64,000 bases of DNA from Chimonanthus salicifolius (Eukaryota; Streptophyta; Magnoliopsida; Laurales; Calycanthaceae), in assembly GCA_013350335.1 (NCBI GenBank), contig CM023535.1, positions 23,033,746 to 23,097,745 of the forward strand, written 5' to 3'. A program made the position numbers and the translations under genes. This document shows positions 37,154 to 48,477 of this stretch, piece after piece (within the stretch, counting starts at the first letter, position 1; the number at the start of each line of letters is the position of its first letter). Below the pieces are notes generated by a model. The model saw only the letters and a program-made list of their open reading frames with translations. It was not told the origin of the DNA and did not search any database.

Positions 37154-38235
37154 GTGCGTTCGACTGGCCCCATTGAGAGTGCGACTGAGCGTCTTCCATT
37201 GGAACGACCTAAGTCTCTTCATACTGCACCAGCACCTCGTTCATCTGCAGCAGCACCTCCTTCATCGGCATCATCACCTCCTTCTCTACACCAGCACCTC
37301 CTTCTCTACACCAACACCTCCTTCATCGGCACCAGCACCTCCTGATACTGCACCAACACCTCCTTCATCTGTACAGTACCTCCTTCGTCAGATCCTACTC
37401 CTATTGATGTTGATGCACTTCCTTCATCTGCACATGTTTCTACATCTGCCGCAGCTCCTGCCTCCGAATAGCCGTTGTATTTGAATATTTGAAATTTATA
37501 TGTAAATGTTGTAAATTTTGAATGAATATGGTGAATGTTTTTTTTTTATTACATCGTTTGTCAATCTCGAATTAACATAGTGAATGGTTTATTTTTATAA
37601 ACTATTTCGTCTATTTGAATGAAAATGGTGAATGGTTTGTTTGTAAACAATTGAATGAACATCTAATCCTTTGTTTGTCAGTAAATATGGGAGCATTAAA
37701 TGGTCTGTCACTAAATATGAGACCCTTGAGTGGTCTGACGCTAAAAGGTCCCATGTTTAGCGATAATCCATGAAACACATATTTAGTAAAAGCCCCACGC
37801 AAGGGTCCCATATTTCGTAACAAACCACTCAATGATGGATTTATTTAAAATAACAATTGTTGTTAAATACATATTTCAGTACATCGGAATTAAAATTAAT
37901 ACAATTTTTTGGAAATTAAATACATTCTTGCAACTGAATACATACAAAAATGATAGACATCCATCACATATTCCACCAATGTTGTAATTCACTAGGATCT
38001 TTAAGATCACCAGAGGTATATATCGAATCGTCATAGAAGTCATAAGAACCAGTCGGCTGTGGAAAAAGGAGTACGTGTCAGTATTTTTTACCTTATTCTA
38101 TATGAATGAAAATATAATTATATATCTTATGTAAAAGAAACTTACTTCGCATAATTGAGACAAACTCGTTGCTTGCGATTCAGGGTAATAATCATGAGGT
38201 TGAAGTAAAACATTTAAATCTACACTGCAGGATGC
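37154..38235. other. space between the two convergent genes of the Mutator-like element
   Basis: 37154-37471 is a Pro/Ser/Thr-coding low-complexity tail (tcc ttc atc, gca cca gca) that probably belonged to the upstream frame. 37472-38235 is non-coding, with related blocks gtcccatatttcg and gtcccatgtttagcg (37740-37820) and a short minus-strand end of the transposase transcript. Confidence 0.5.
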
Positions 38236-40184
38236 CTATACACTTCTATTCAGACATGTTCTCTTCGTATGACCAATATTTTTGCATAACCCACATCTTC
38301 TTCCAGTCAATTGATTCTCTATAATCTCAAATGCAGAAGGATCTCGTCTTGTATATGTTTGACCCTTTGAATTCTTTGAACCTGGATGACGTCCTCTGCT
38401 GTACTGCATAATAGGTTGGCTGATATGCATCTCATCACTGGCAAGATTTTGGATATGATCTCGGAGCTCCTCTTGATCAAATGTAGACATGTTTTCATAT
38501 TTTTTTGTAATGCCTTTTCAGTGTACATCTAATTCATCTTCGGATCGATTCATTTCAATGTTCAAGTCGTCAAATGAAATCAAATCGATTCTCCATTATA
38601 GATGGATCTGATCCACATGTAACTTGTTCATCAATTGCATTCTGTGAGTACAAGGTAAGCTCATGGAAGCTGTAAACTCATATGTACAATTGGGTAAAAA
38701 TGACCTGTTTATGAGTATAACATATTGCTTGTAAACCTCAGACAATGCAAATTGTGATACTCTGCCGTCCACTTTATCAAAGAAAGGAGTCGAAACAGTA
38801 AGAGCAAACCGGATTTTTTCATCCTCCGTTTGAATCTTGAACTCTTGAAACTGATTTTCAATTGCATGGGATATCTTCCTTCGGACAACATATAGATCGC
38901 TAGTGGAGTTAGCTATATATCGTTTTAACACTGAATGTGCACCTTCAACCCTTGAAGTTGCTGCATTTTGAAAAATGTAAACTCCAACCGATCCATGCCT
39001 TGACGAATTGCTTCTTATGTGGGATCCATGTCCTTCTTATATAATTCATTGCATCCGAATAATCTCGAAAATCTTGTTTGAATGCCTCAAACGCTTTATT
39101 AAATGCAATTTCGGATGGAGACTAGACCAATTCATTCTATTGAGTAAAAAATGTATTTCATTCTTCCACTTTATTGAAAAGAAGCTTACAATGAGCAAGA
39201 ATATTCTTGTTGATGTGTAAAATACAGAAGATATGTACAGCATTAGGGAACTCTGAATCAATGGCATTCTTCAACGCCAAATCTCTATCGGTCAAAAAAA
39301 CTTGTCGATCATGAGCGACTCCTAATACCTTCTTGAACATCTGTAACACCCATACGTAATCTTCAAATTTTTCATTCCTCATAAATGCAAAGCATGAGTA
39401 GAAATTCTTGTTGAAACTTGTGATACCCACGATATTAAGTAATGAGATATGATATTTGTTGGTTTTGTAAGTGCAATTCATGAGAAATACATTATTATAG
39501 CTCTTCGTAAGTACAACTGACAGTGGATGTGTAAAGAAAAGATGAGATAAATGACGTTGACTGTCATAGTTGAGAAAATATTGGTAACCACCTTCTTAAA
39601 TATCTTCTAATAAGGCTTCAATTGAAGTACGACCTTTAAGTTGCTCTTTTCGAACCGAAGACAAAAAATTGTACAAATTAGTAGATGATACTCCAATCTC
39701 TTGATTCTCGTTTCGAAGGGTCGTCATAATTTGCCGGGGTGGTACATTGCTGTTATGCATTTTAATGATCATTCTCTTCTCTTTATCTGAAAAAACACCT
39801 TATAGTAGGATGACCTACTAATACGCTTGTGAGATCATGATTGTGCTCCACATCTTTTATAGTCAACTTTCATGACCCATTAACAATTTGTTTCCCTCTC
39901 ACTTCAAATGGACAATTAACAAGGCGAGAATATGCTTTCTTCTTCCTCTCATCATCTTTCAAATTAACTGTGCTACGATATGTACCCCCTCTATCGCAAC
40001 CAAGAATAACTACATTGCTTCTATTGCATGACCTCTTAATGGTAGGTACAAATCCTTGCGCAATGGAAACCTCCTTAACATGCTTCACTAAATCGTCACG
40101 ACTTGAAAAACACCTCTCAACAAACTCATTGTCAACAATCTCATCATTTTCAACAAATGTGGATAAAAGTCCCTCACAATCCAT
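38236..40184 (-). pseudogene. MULE transposase pseudogene (mudrA-like)
   Basis: Minus-strand pieces in order: 40184-39870, a FAR1/WRKY-GCM1-like zinc region (LGCDRGGTYRSTVN, NCPFEV, then DVEHNHDL after a stop); 39481-39158, the MULE catalytic core (CTYKTNKYHISLLNIVG, CFAFM, FLTDRDLALKNAI, FCILHINKN); 38931-38596 with a SWIM-type LPCTH; 38490-38236 with a zinc knuckle CGLCKNIGHTKRTC. A TGA replaces the expected Trp codon at about 39870, and more stops and shifts follow. The residue that is Asp in MDCTYKTN-type cores is Asn here. Family function is cut-and-paste transposition through TIR binding. This copy is inactive. Confidence 0.9.
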
Positions 40185-40558
40185 AGTACTAATTTCAAAG
40201 AAATTTTGAGAGTCTTGGGTTTAAGAAAGAGTTACTTTTGATTTCGGTTCGGAGATTGAGAGAGTAGCTTCTGAGAGATACCTTCGAATCAATATAGGAG
40301 ATTTGAGAGAGTATCTTCAAATAGTGGAGTGGTTCGTTTTCAAAAGGGGGTTTGGGGTTTGAGGGAAAATAGTTTGGAAAGGAGTTTGAAAGAGAGAGGT
40401 TTGAGTGAGAGGGGTGTAGAAAGGGCTTTGAGGGAGAATATTTCGAAATCGGAGAGGTTTTGAAGGAGAAGATTTCGAAATCGGAGTTCTGAGGGAGTAG
40501 GGTTTCGAAAGGGGCGAAATGGAAACGAAGAATGAGAGGGAAGATGGGAGTGATTGAA

Positions 40559-40564
40559 CTTATA
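40559..40564 (-). promoter_or_regulatory. TATA-like box of the transposase gene
   Basis: TATAAG on the minus strand just inside the right TIR (which begins at 40581), about 375 bp before the ATG at 40184, with a CT-rich leader between. Mirrors the TATA box at 35241 on the other side. Confidence 0.45.
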
Positions 40565-40580
40565 CTCAGTTTCGCGTGGA

Positions 40581-41124
40581 AGATCGATCGCACGATCACA
40601 TAAATCGATCGATCGATCTTTCTCTAACCAGACAATCGATCGATCGATCACATAGAATCGTGCGATCGATCTTGAGATGAGAGGTTGACTGTCAAACTGT
40701 CGACCTCTCAGTTAAAATCGATCGCACGATTCTATGTGATTTTGCTATCGATCTTTGAATGGGTCACAATCGATCGATTGATTCTATGTGATTGTGCAGT
40801 CAATTGTGACCCATTCAAAGATTGATCGCACGATCACATATAATCGTGCGATCGATCATGATAGGAGAGGTCGACTGTCAAACTAGTCGACCTCTCAGTT
40901 AAAATCGATTGCACGATCCCATGGAACTGTGCGATCGATTGAATCTCGTGTTATGATCAATCAATCGATTCGAAAATGAACTGTCGGATCGATCGATCTA
41001 TCGATGCGAAATGGCGTTGCAGAATCGATCGCACGATTTAGAGCAAAAGGGGCAGAATCGTAATTTCCAGTGAAAAACCTAAAATCGGTGTATGGTGGCA
41101 GGTTTTCGCGGTGTCTATATGGCC
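40581..41124 (-). repeat. right TIR of the Mutator-like element (544 bp)
   Basis: Inverse of 31434-31872 plus 35011-35128, with one extra 12-15 bp block (gtcgactagtttgacagtc region, about 40868-40892) absent from the left arm. Contains the same self-complementary atcgatcgcacgat cores and the conserved spacer gacccattcaaagat. Confidence 0.92.
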
Positions 41125-41700
41125 AGCCAAAGATTAAATATCTTTCATCTAAATTTTTTGATGAAATTTATCGTACATTTAGGTAATTTAGTGACCTTTC
41201 AACATGAGACGTTAAGTTTTCATAATTAAAAAAAAATTAAAAAAGACCAAATATGATGTACAACCTCAGATATAGTTTAGGACCTTTAAGTCTAAATAAT
41301 CGGGCCGGGTTGTGCTTTCGGGCTTGCACATAATAAGCACGAGCCCGACCCAAATTACATTTGGGCTTTAATTTTTAATCCAATCTTGGCCCTATTTTAA
41401 ATCAAGCTAATTTTTTTGGCTGAAGCCCATTTTTCTCTTGTTCATTCTTTCGGGTCAAATTCCATCCTTTATTGTGGGCTCTTATGTTGGATGGTTGGCT
41501 CCAAAAAAAATCACATATTTTGAGTAATTATTATTCATGAATAGATGCTATGTAATTCTTGACCATTAAAAAATTATAATACTTCAATGACAAAAAAATA
41601 AATATTGATTGACAATGAAATATTAATATTAAAAAATCAATATACATTAGACATATACTTGGATATATTCGTAATTTAGTTAGTATAGTATTTTATCTTA
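41125..41700. repeat. block C, copy 1 right part
   Basis: caaagattaaatatctttca, then taagtctaaataatcgggc and acatttgggctttaattttt, matches 59783-60345. Together with 31066-31433 it reconstructs the block interrupted by the Mutator-like element. Confidence 0.88.
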
Positions 41701-41882
41701 TGATTTATCTTATTTATCTTCTTATTTATCAAAATTGTTTCCAACCTTATATGGCTCAAGTTAATACACTATATTTTATATTTATGTGACCCCGATGACG
41801 ATTTAAATTTTATTGAGTCAAATCAAATTCATGATAATACCGTATCTACTTGAAAAATATTGTCCATATACAACTTTGATTG

Positions 41883-43440
41883 ATTATAATTTTACCCCTA
41901 CATTTTCAATTATTTGAATGAATGTCCAGTTCATTTTGGCATTCATTTGAATGAATGTCCAAGTGTAATTTCAATTCATTCAAATGAATAAGCTGAATAG
42001 TAACACGAAATACTGCTCAGCCTATTCATTCGAATGAATGTGGCTCATTCATTCTTCATTTATTCAAATGAACTAATCATTCGAATGAATGAGGCTCATT
42101 CATTCGAATGATTTTAAATAATAAAATTTATTTTAAAATTTTAAAGTTATTTTTTTAACAGTGTGTATTTTCAAAATTTCTCAAATTAAATATCTGGAGT
42201 AATTACGATAATCTGATAAAAATACTTTAAGACTTTAAGGTCTTTTGATACTCCTAAATATTTCAAACACAATATTTTACAAATAAGAGTATCCCTAGGG
42301 TGTGTCGAAAACACATTTTGAAGTGTCAAAAGATCTTGAAGTGTTAAAGTATTTTTATCAGGTTATTGTAATTAGTCCGGATATTCAATTTGAGAAATTT
42401 TAGAAATACAGAGTGCTTAAAAAAATGACTGTCTATGTTTCAAAGAATATTTTATAGCATCGGCAACATATACACTTATTTTTTAAGCACTGTGTATTTC
42501 TAAAATTTCTCAAATTAAATATTCGGACTAATTACGATAACCTGATAAAAATACTTTAAGACTTTAAGGTCTTTTAACACTTCCAAATGTGTTTTCGGCA
42601 CACCTTAGAGATACCCTTATTTGTAAAATACTGTGTTTTAAATATTTAGGAGTCTCAAAAACCTTAAAGTCTTGAAGTATTTTTATCAGGTTATCATAAT
42701 TAGTCCAGATAGAGAAATTTTAGAAATATACAGTGCTTAAAAAATAAGTGTCTATGTTGCCGATGCTATAAAATATTCTTTAAAACATAGACAGTTATTT
42801 TTTAAGCACTGTGTATTTCTAAAATTTCTCAAATTGAATATCCGGACTAATTAGAATAACCTGATAAAAATACTGTAAGACTTTAAGGTCTTTTGACACT
42901 TTTAAATGTGTTTTCGGCACACCATAGGGATACCCTTATTTGTAAAATACTGTGTTTTAAATATTTAGGAGTCTCAAAAGACCTTAAAGTCTTAAAGTAT
43001 TTTTATTAGATTATCGTAATTAGTCCGGATATTTAATTTGAGAAATTTTGAAAATACACACTGCTAAAAAATAACTTTAAAGTTTTAAAATAAATTTTAT
43101 TATTTAAAATCATTTGAATGAATGTGCCTCATTCGAATGAATGATTAGTTCATTTGAATGAATGAGGCCCATTCATTCGAATGAATGAGCCTCATTCATT
43201 CGAATGAATGGAGCTCATTCATTAGCATTCGAATGAATGGGCCTCATTCATTCGAACGATTAGTTCATTCGAATGAATAGAAATTACACTTGGACATTCA
43301 TTCAAATGAATGGATTCATTCGAATGAATGTCAAAATGAACTGGTCATTCATTCGAATGTTTGGAAACGCGAGGGTAAAATCATAATTTCATCTGAAAAT
43401 CTGATTTTGAGTGTATAGAGTCAGAATTTCCGAGTGTGTA
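41883..43440. mobile_element. TIR element with palindromic CATTCGAATG arms, about 1.56 kb, left end truncated
   Basis: Inverted arms 41883-42145 and 43070-43390 are built of cattcgaatgaatg palindromes and share attacacttggacattcat / atgaatgtccaagtgtaat. The right arm extends outward about 50 bp (aaaatctgattttgagtgta, then cggaaattctgac inverted) with a layout recalling the Mutator-like TIR (gaaattacgattttgcccc versus gaaattatgattttaccct). The left arm lacks this outer part. The core (42150-43069) is a triple palindrome. Non-coding; a MULE-type MITE is possible but unproven. Confidence 0.7.
42150..43069. repeat. three successive palindromes of about 265 bp with inverted spacers
   Basis: Each unit (about 42150-42418, 42481-42738, 42803-43069) reads aaaatttctcaaatt, ccggactaattacgataa, cctgataaaaatactttaag, ggtctttt, then turns round near tatccctagggtgtg and runs back. 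The two spacers (about 65 bp: gactgtctatgttt...agcatcggcaacata and its inverse) are reverse complements of each other. One related pair lies at 58562-58930. Confidence 0.85.
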
Positions 43441-43452
43441 AGTGCTCCCGTC

Positions 43453-43630
43453 TTTAACAAGAGAGGAACACGGGCAGAATTGCACTCTCTTACTTGAACA
43501 GGATCTGTTCTATAGAATCATCCTTCCTTATCCTTAGGTTCTACGTAGGTCCATCCTTATCCTTAGCTGTAGAGGATCGTTCTCAAGCCGTTAATCCGGC
43601 TGAGGTGATCTGCCGGTTGTCTGACAGACA
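43453..43630 (+). pseudogene. U3: U3 snoRNA pseudogene (copy 3)
   Basis: Starts near 43482 with cttacttgaacaggatctgt, keeps ttccttatccttaggttcta, then jumps to tgtagaggatcgttctca and ends at box D (tgtctgacag, to about 43627). The central region with C' and box B is missing (about 149 nt remain). A TATA-like tttaacaa survives at 43453-43460, but the USE was removed by the adjacent TIR element. Confidence 0.88.
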
Positions 43631-44865
43631 TTAAAAACAATTTTTTTTTTTACTTCATCCCAATTTTTTAGGCTGAGATGATATCCCAGATCAAATTCTG
43701 ATGGGCAGGCCCAATCTGAGCCATCTAATTTTTGTGTTCCTTTGTTTTGATGTCTTTACTGTCATCATTAAAAAAAGAAAAAATTGAAAATATGTATATT
43801 ATTTGAGGTATGGGTCGATTGTCTGACAGACTATCAACAATTTTAGTTTTGATTATTAACCAAAGGCTGAGATGATACTGTTTTGGCAATCAATCCTATG
43901 GTTGAGATTGTGTAGATCAACAACCAGACTCAATGAGATCTAAGTATCTGAACAGAATCAAACAAGTGTGGGAGAAATTTGAGATGATCCAGATCCTAGT
44001 TCAAATCCTGATGGGCAGGCCCAATTTAAGGCATGTAATTTAAAAGATACAAAATATATAAGATATGCAAAATAAATAAGATAATTTAATGAGAATTTAT
44101 CTTAATAAGTTAGGTTTTATATACATAGGTAAAAAATTAAAAGTGACACCCTTATACATATCACCACGTGTTTCCATGATTTATATGGTATCAATGTAAA
44201 ATGTCGACATAGTTTCTCTCCTCCTCCTTTTTTTGGAAAAAAAAATTATAAAAGCTATAAGAAAAATAGGGGAAAAAGTAAATACTCTTAAGAGTTAAAA
44301 ATTTGAAAAATATTTTAAAAGTTTAGAAAATAGAAAACCAATATGAAGAAATAGCTAATATGAAATTCATGTTTTCTACTATCTTATGGTATATGTATCT
44401 TCTTATATTACAATTCATAATTTTTTTTGTCTTAAAAACTCTGAATTTAAAAAATATTGGAAAATTATAAAAATTAAACAAGCACTATGGAACTATATCA
44501 ATCACATTAGGAGCTCTTTATTTAAAAATTACCGATAATTTGTCGTATTAGTCGATAATATAACTGCATGGCCGATACATATCAGCACATAAAAAATTGA
44601 TACTTATCAACTAGTATGATACATATGGGTAATTTTTTTAACCCCTGCGTAGTGAGTACATATCCACCTTCTATTAAAAAATTATATTTTAAAATTTCAA
44701 ATTTCACTAATGGATATTGAATAAATAAGACCTGATCTTATTTATGTCTCTGTGTCTAATCATTTCACCTAAATGCAAACATGTATAATGATCGATGCAA
44801 TGTGTAGGAGAAGAGCAAAATGTATATAATATGTCAATGTGCAAAACAATGTATAGACTATAGAT

Positions 44866-45047
44866 ATCTCGGATTTTTTAGCATCGAGATATTTCGGCCG
44901 ATACGCATTGTATCAGCTGAACTACCGAATATTGATCGATATGGCCGAGATCTCGCCGATACACATTGAGACTTTTTAAAAAAAAAATAGGAGAGAGATC
45001 TCTGCCGAGACGTCGATATCTGCGAAAATCCAATTTTTTTACCCCTG
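44866..45047. mobile_element. hAT-like element fragment, about 182 bp
   Basis: Right end ttttacccctg followed by ctatagag; left flank ctatagat, a 7 of 8 duplication. Interior has tcggccgatacgcattgtat and related palindromes. The left TIR is lost. Block B copy 1 continues uninterrupted at the matching site (25325). Confidence 0.6.
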
Positions 45048-45644
45048 CTATAGAGCAAAATGTAAATTATGATGGCATGATGCATTCAAATTGGTTTTCA
45101 CGTTGCTCTGCATACTGATTAAAAACAATTATACTCACATTCTTAATATTTTAGACTCTATTTATGAAGATTAGAATCAAATCATCAATAGATTTTGCAC
45201 ATGATATCCAATTTTGAGTCTTAATTCTCTTCATGCAAAGATTTTTGTGCATCAACGAGAAGGTCAATTAAATATGTCACGGCATCACTTTCATTTTGAT
45301 TATTATATTGATTAGTCATATTTTTCTATATATTGTCCTCCATCTTGCATTTTACTATAGACAATATATTTTTACATTTTACCTTATATAAAGTAAAAAG
45401 TGAAATGCAAATTGAGATGTGTAATATTTTGATTGACTTCACAGTTAACACTATTCACCATATCATGCATAGATCTTTTTATGCTTCCAAGTATGAGATC
45501 TAAACTCGCATAGGTTTTGATGATTGAAATCAGTTTTTTTTTCCCAAGCATACGTAATCAATAATGTGGATCATAATAATTTTTTTAAAGGTAATCAGAT
45601 ATAATATATTAAAATAATAAGAGATATTATAGATACAATGTATA
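45048..45644. other. AT-rich DNA, no gene seen
   Basis: No coding sequence, RNA gene or known repeat recognised between the hAT-like fragment and the inverted LTR-like repeat. Confidence 0.5.
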
Positions 45645-46090
45645 TAACGATCCGTCTCTCTAACATGATATTATCCGCTTTAGGCTTTAAAATACCCACG
45701 GATTTGCATTTGGGCTCAAAAGTCACTTTTGGGCCCTAAAAGGCCTCATGCTAGGGAGGAGGGTGTTCCCTCTTTTAAATCACCCTCCTTTGCAAGTCCC
45801 GGGCAGTATGAGACATTTCCCATCACTGCTGGGTATTACAATCTACCCCTTTAAGACCTGAGTCATCCTCGACTCTATCACGTTATACAGATAGAGGGTC
45901 TATACAAGCAACATCACACAGGTAGACCTCAAACTTGCAAAGGAGGGTGGTTTAAGAGAGGGAATACTCTCCTCCCTAGCATGGGGCCTTTAGAGCCCAA
46001 GAGTGACGTTGGGCCCAAATGTAAATCCGTACAGATTTTTTAGCCCAAAGTGGATAATATCGTGTATGGAACCTTTCCCATCACTGCTGG
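45645..46090. repeat. inverted pair of LTR-like sequences, arms about 145 bp
   Basis: Left arm 45645-45800 (gatattatccgctttaggc, catgctagggaggagggtgt, caccctcctttgcaag) is repeated inverted at 45935-46075 (cttgcaaaggagggtg...ggataatatcgtgta). Between lies tctatcacgttatacagata. The block cccatcactgctgggtatta also occurs twice (about 45820 and 46078). Elements of the gcccagag..ggataat family are shared with 2952 and 25366. Confidence 0.65.
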
Positions 46091-46193
46091 GTATTACAAT
46101 GTGGGTCATATGATTATAGCATCATGATTTTAGATGAATCTCAAAATGTTTTAGCTGTTTAACTTAAATTAGGGTAGTGATAAGAATATTGAC

Positions 46194-46330
46194 CAGGGGT
46201 TTAAAATTTGATATCGGCCAATAAGATATATTGACCGATATTTTTCTCTCCTTTTTTAAAAAAAAACAGCCGATATCGACCGATATGATACGACCGATAT
46301 ATCGGTATATCGTCGATATTCAGACCCCTG
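46194..46330. mobile_element. short hAT-like element, 137 bp
   Basis: Ends CAGGGGTTTAAAAT and the inverse of CAGGGGTCTGAATATC, with atatcggccaataagatata and gatatcgaccgatatg inside. No convincing 8-bp target duplication. Smallest member of the family in the window. Confidence 0.7.
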
Positions 46331-47689
46331 CCTGGGACTAGGAATGAGATTTTGGCATGACACCCCAAAATCCCAAAGAACTCGGCTCAAGAAAAGGTGG
46401 GCTTTTGCAAAAAATAGGCCCAATTTATAATATGGTCGAGCTTGGACAAGCAAAGCCCAACTAATATTTGGGCTGGGCTTGGGCTTAAGTATGAGTCAAC
46501 CTAAAAGTCTGCGTCAGCCCAATTATGCAGATCAATAAAAAAAAAAAGCTATATATAAGGTTAGCACATAACACTTCCTCCATTTTTTTTCGTTTTTATT
46601 AAATCTTTTGAGATTTATGAAAATATAACCTATTAGATTGAAGGCTCACCAAAATATCTAGACGAAAAATCAAATTCATCCAAAATTCAGATGAAAGCCG
46701 GTTGATCCTAGCCGCTAAAATCAATAGGCTTAATTATTTCAGTAAACACTTGTTAACTTTGACCACTAAAATCACGTGGCTTTAATTAATCTTTCAATAC
46801 ATCTAGTTTGATTTTCATATTTTACCAAAAATAAAAAAATTCATACATGATTTGAACACTTGATACTAAAAATACTTGCTCCCACGCTCATAATTGGTGT
46901 TAGGCTTGACACAACCTAAGCCCAACTTAGGCCCAATCCATTCCCATCCCACTTGTGACTGGCACTAGGATTGTTCCTCAAACCAAACTTGACTGGAGAC
47001 CTGCCCAAACTCATCATAAATGGACTAGTTTGAACTTTGAAGACATATAACATGTCAGGTTGGGTTCTGGCTAAATTCTTGGGAATATTTATATAAATAG
47101 TTAGGGTTGGACCTTTACAAGAAGCCCATGAAAGCCCATTCAGGCTTTTCGACCCATTTAGTCATTATATGTGTGCATTCCTGATCTATTTTCTTTGTTA
47201 AATAATTTTGAAATTAACTAAAAAATTGGTTGTTGAAAGGAAATCGCGAAAGAACTACAAGTGACCAACTTTGAGTTGAAAATTCAATTTCCAGCCATTC
47301 CATCTTATTATTCAAAGTCACTAGAAATCTTTAAGAATCACCATGACAAGGACACCAGGTAAACTTGATTGCTAAGATTAAGTATCTAGAAATTGAGTTT
47401 TGAGGTTACATTTTGTCCACATGTATCTCATTATATCTACTTTTAATGTGAATGGTTGGATTTCTAACGGTCACAAAATGGGCGGACACGGGCTTAATAG
47501 TTTTCAAATCGGAGGGCACATGCTTTAACCTTTCAAAGCTTAATGGGCTTCAAGTGGGCGTGTATGTATATATAAAAAGACTTGGATTACCATAGAGCAT
47601 AGCAAGAAGAACTCTTTCGACACAAATGCCGAAGATATGCGTATTTCATTGTTGTTAGGGATAGGAATGGGCCAGTCCCAGGCCTGGCT
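46331..47689. other. intergenic DNA, no gene seen
   Basis: No gene recognised. It contains repeated gggctt/aagccc words (46380-46520, 46900-46950, 47100-47160) typical of degraded LTR material. The short frames show no family resemblance. Confidence 0.5.
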
Positions 47690-48290
47690 TAAGTTTTGCC
47701 AAGCCCAAGCCCAATCATCAAGTGAAAACTTGAGCCTAATTACCAACTACCAAGTACCAAGTGAAATGGTGAAGTCTGGCCTGAGCCCAATTAACTTGAT
47801 TAAAAGCCGGCGACTAAATATGGGCACAAAAGCAAATTTTTTATTTTTTTATGAAGTATATGGCTAAAAAAATACTAATTAAATTGTGTTTTCTATAAAG
47901 TATGAGTTTTAGTTAATATTATCTAATTTTTAAATTATAAAATAATCATTAAGTATTGTATATATTAGATAATAAGTTCAAATCAAGTATGGAGTTTTTT
48001 ATTTTTATGTTTTTCGATAAAATAGTGAAAATCCAACTGGATAGATTAAAAGATAACTAAATTCTTTATATCCATTAATTTCATCTCAAAACTTAAATTG
48101 AAGCCATATAATTTTAATGGTCAAAATAAATAGCCTTTCCTTAAAAGGAGGAATAATGAAGCCTGCTAATTTTAATTGCTAAGATCAAATGTCTTTCATC
48201 TGAAATTTTCAATGAGTTTTTTTTACATGTAGGTAATTTGGTGAGCTTTCAGCATGAGAGGTTAAATTTTCATAATTATAACAAATAACT
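47690..48290. repeat. block C, copy 3 (diverged)
   Basis: tttgccaagcccaagcccaa, then ttaattattagat-type AT-rich sequence, aaaatccaactggatagatt and tgctaagatcaaatgtcttt, align with 31080-31433/41125-41200 and 59450-59860, but with many differences. Confidence 0.65.
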
Positions 48291-48387
48291 AAAAAAAGAA
48301 TATATAGATGAATATGCAAGCAAAAAAAGGCCTCATCCTAGTTCCATTCCTCAAAATCAAGAAATATTTCATTGATTTGTAGACATT

Positions 48388-48432
48388 TGTGAAAATAAGG
48401 AGAGAGATGATTTTATTATATAGAGAAAATGG

Positions 48433-48477
<45 letters not shown>

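Larger units (their letters stand above)
31434..41124. mobile_element. Mutator-like element, 9.69 kb, with long TIRs and a nested LTR
   Basis: Both termini read GGCCATATAGACAC inward, and the inverted similarity runs for about 545-555 bp (left 31434-31872 plus 35011-35128; right 40581-41124). A broken MULE-type transposase lies on the minus strand (38236-40184) and a second broken gene on the plus strand (35563-37153). They converge, each starting near its own TIR, as in maize MuDR. Without the 3.1-kb solo LTR the element is about 6.55 kb. Block C copy 2 (59770-59790) gives the empty site (gttaattgcaaagatta); against it no 9-bp duplication is evident, only a few extra bases. Confidence 0.88.
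41768..44865. repeat. segmental duplication block B, copy 3 (U3 pseudogene), split by a TIR element
   Basis: Left part (41768-41882) matches 23495-23612. The right part (43447-44865) matches 23832-25328 closely, including an old ATCGG-family remnant (44200-44640). The insertion at 41883-43446 replaces about 210 bp of block B, including the USE of its U3 gene. Confidence 0.85.

Noticed and set aside
40195..40651. Minus-strand frames of 103-134 codons upstream of the transposase
   Set aside because: They translate the CT-rich leader and the TIR palindromes; the transposase N-terminus is clear at 40184.
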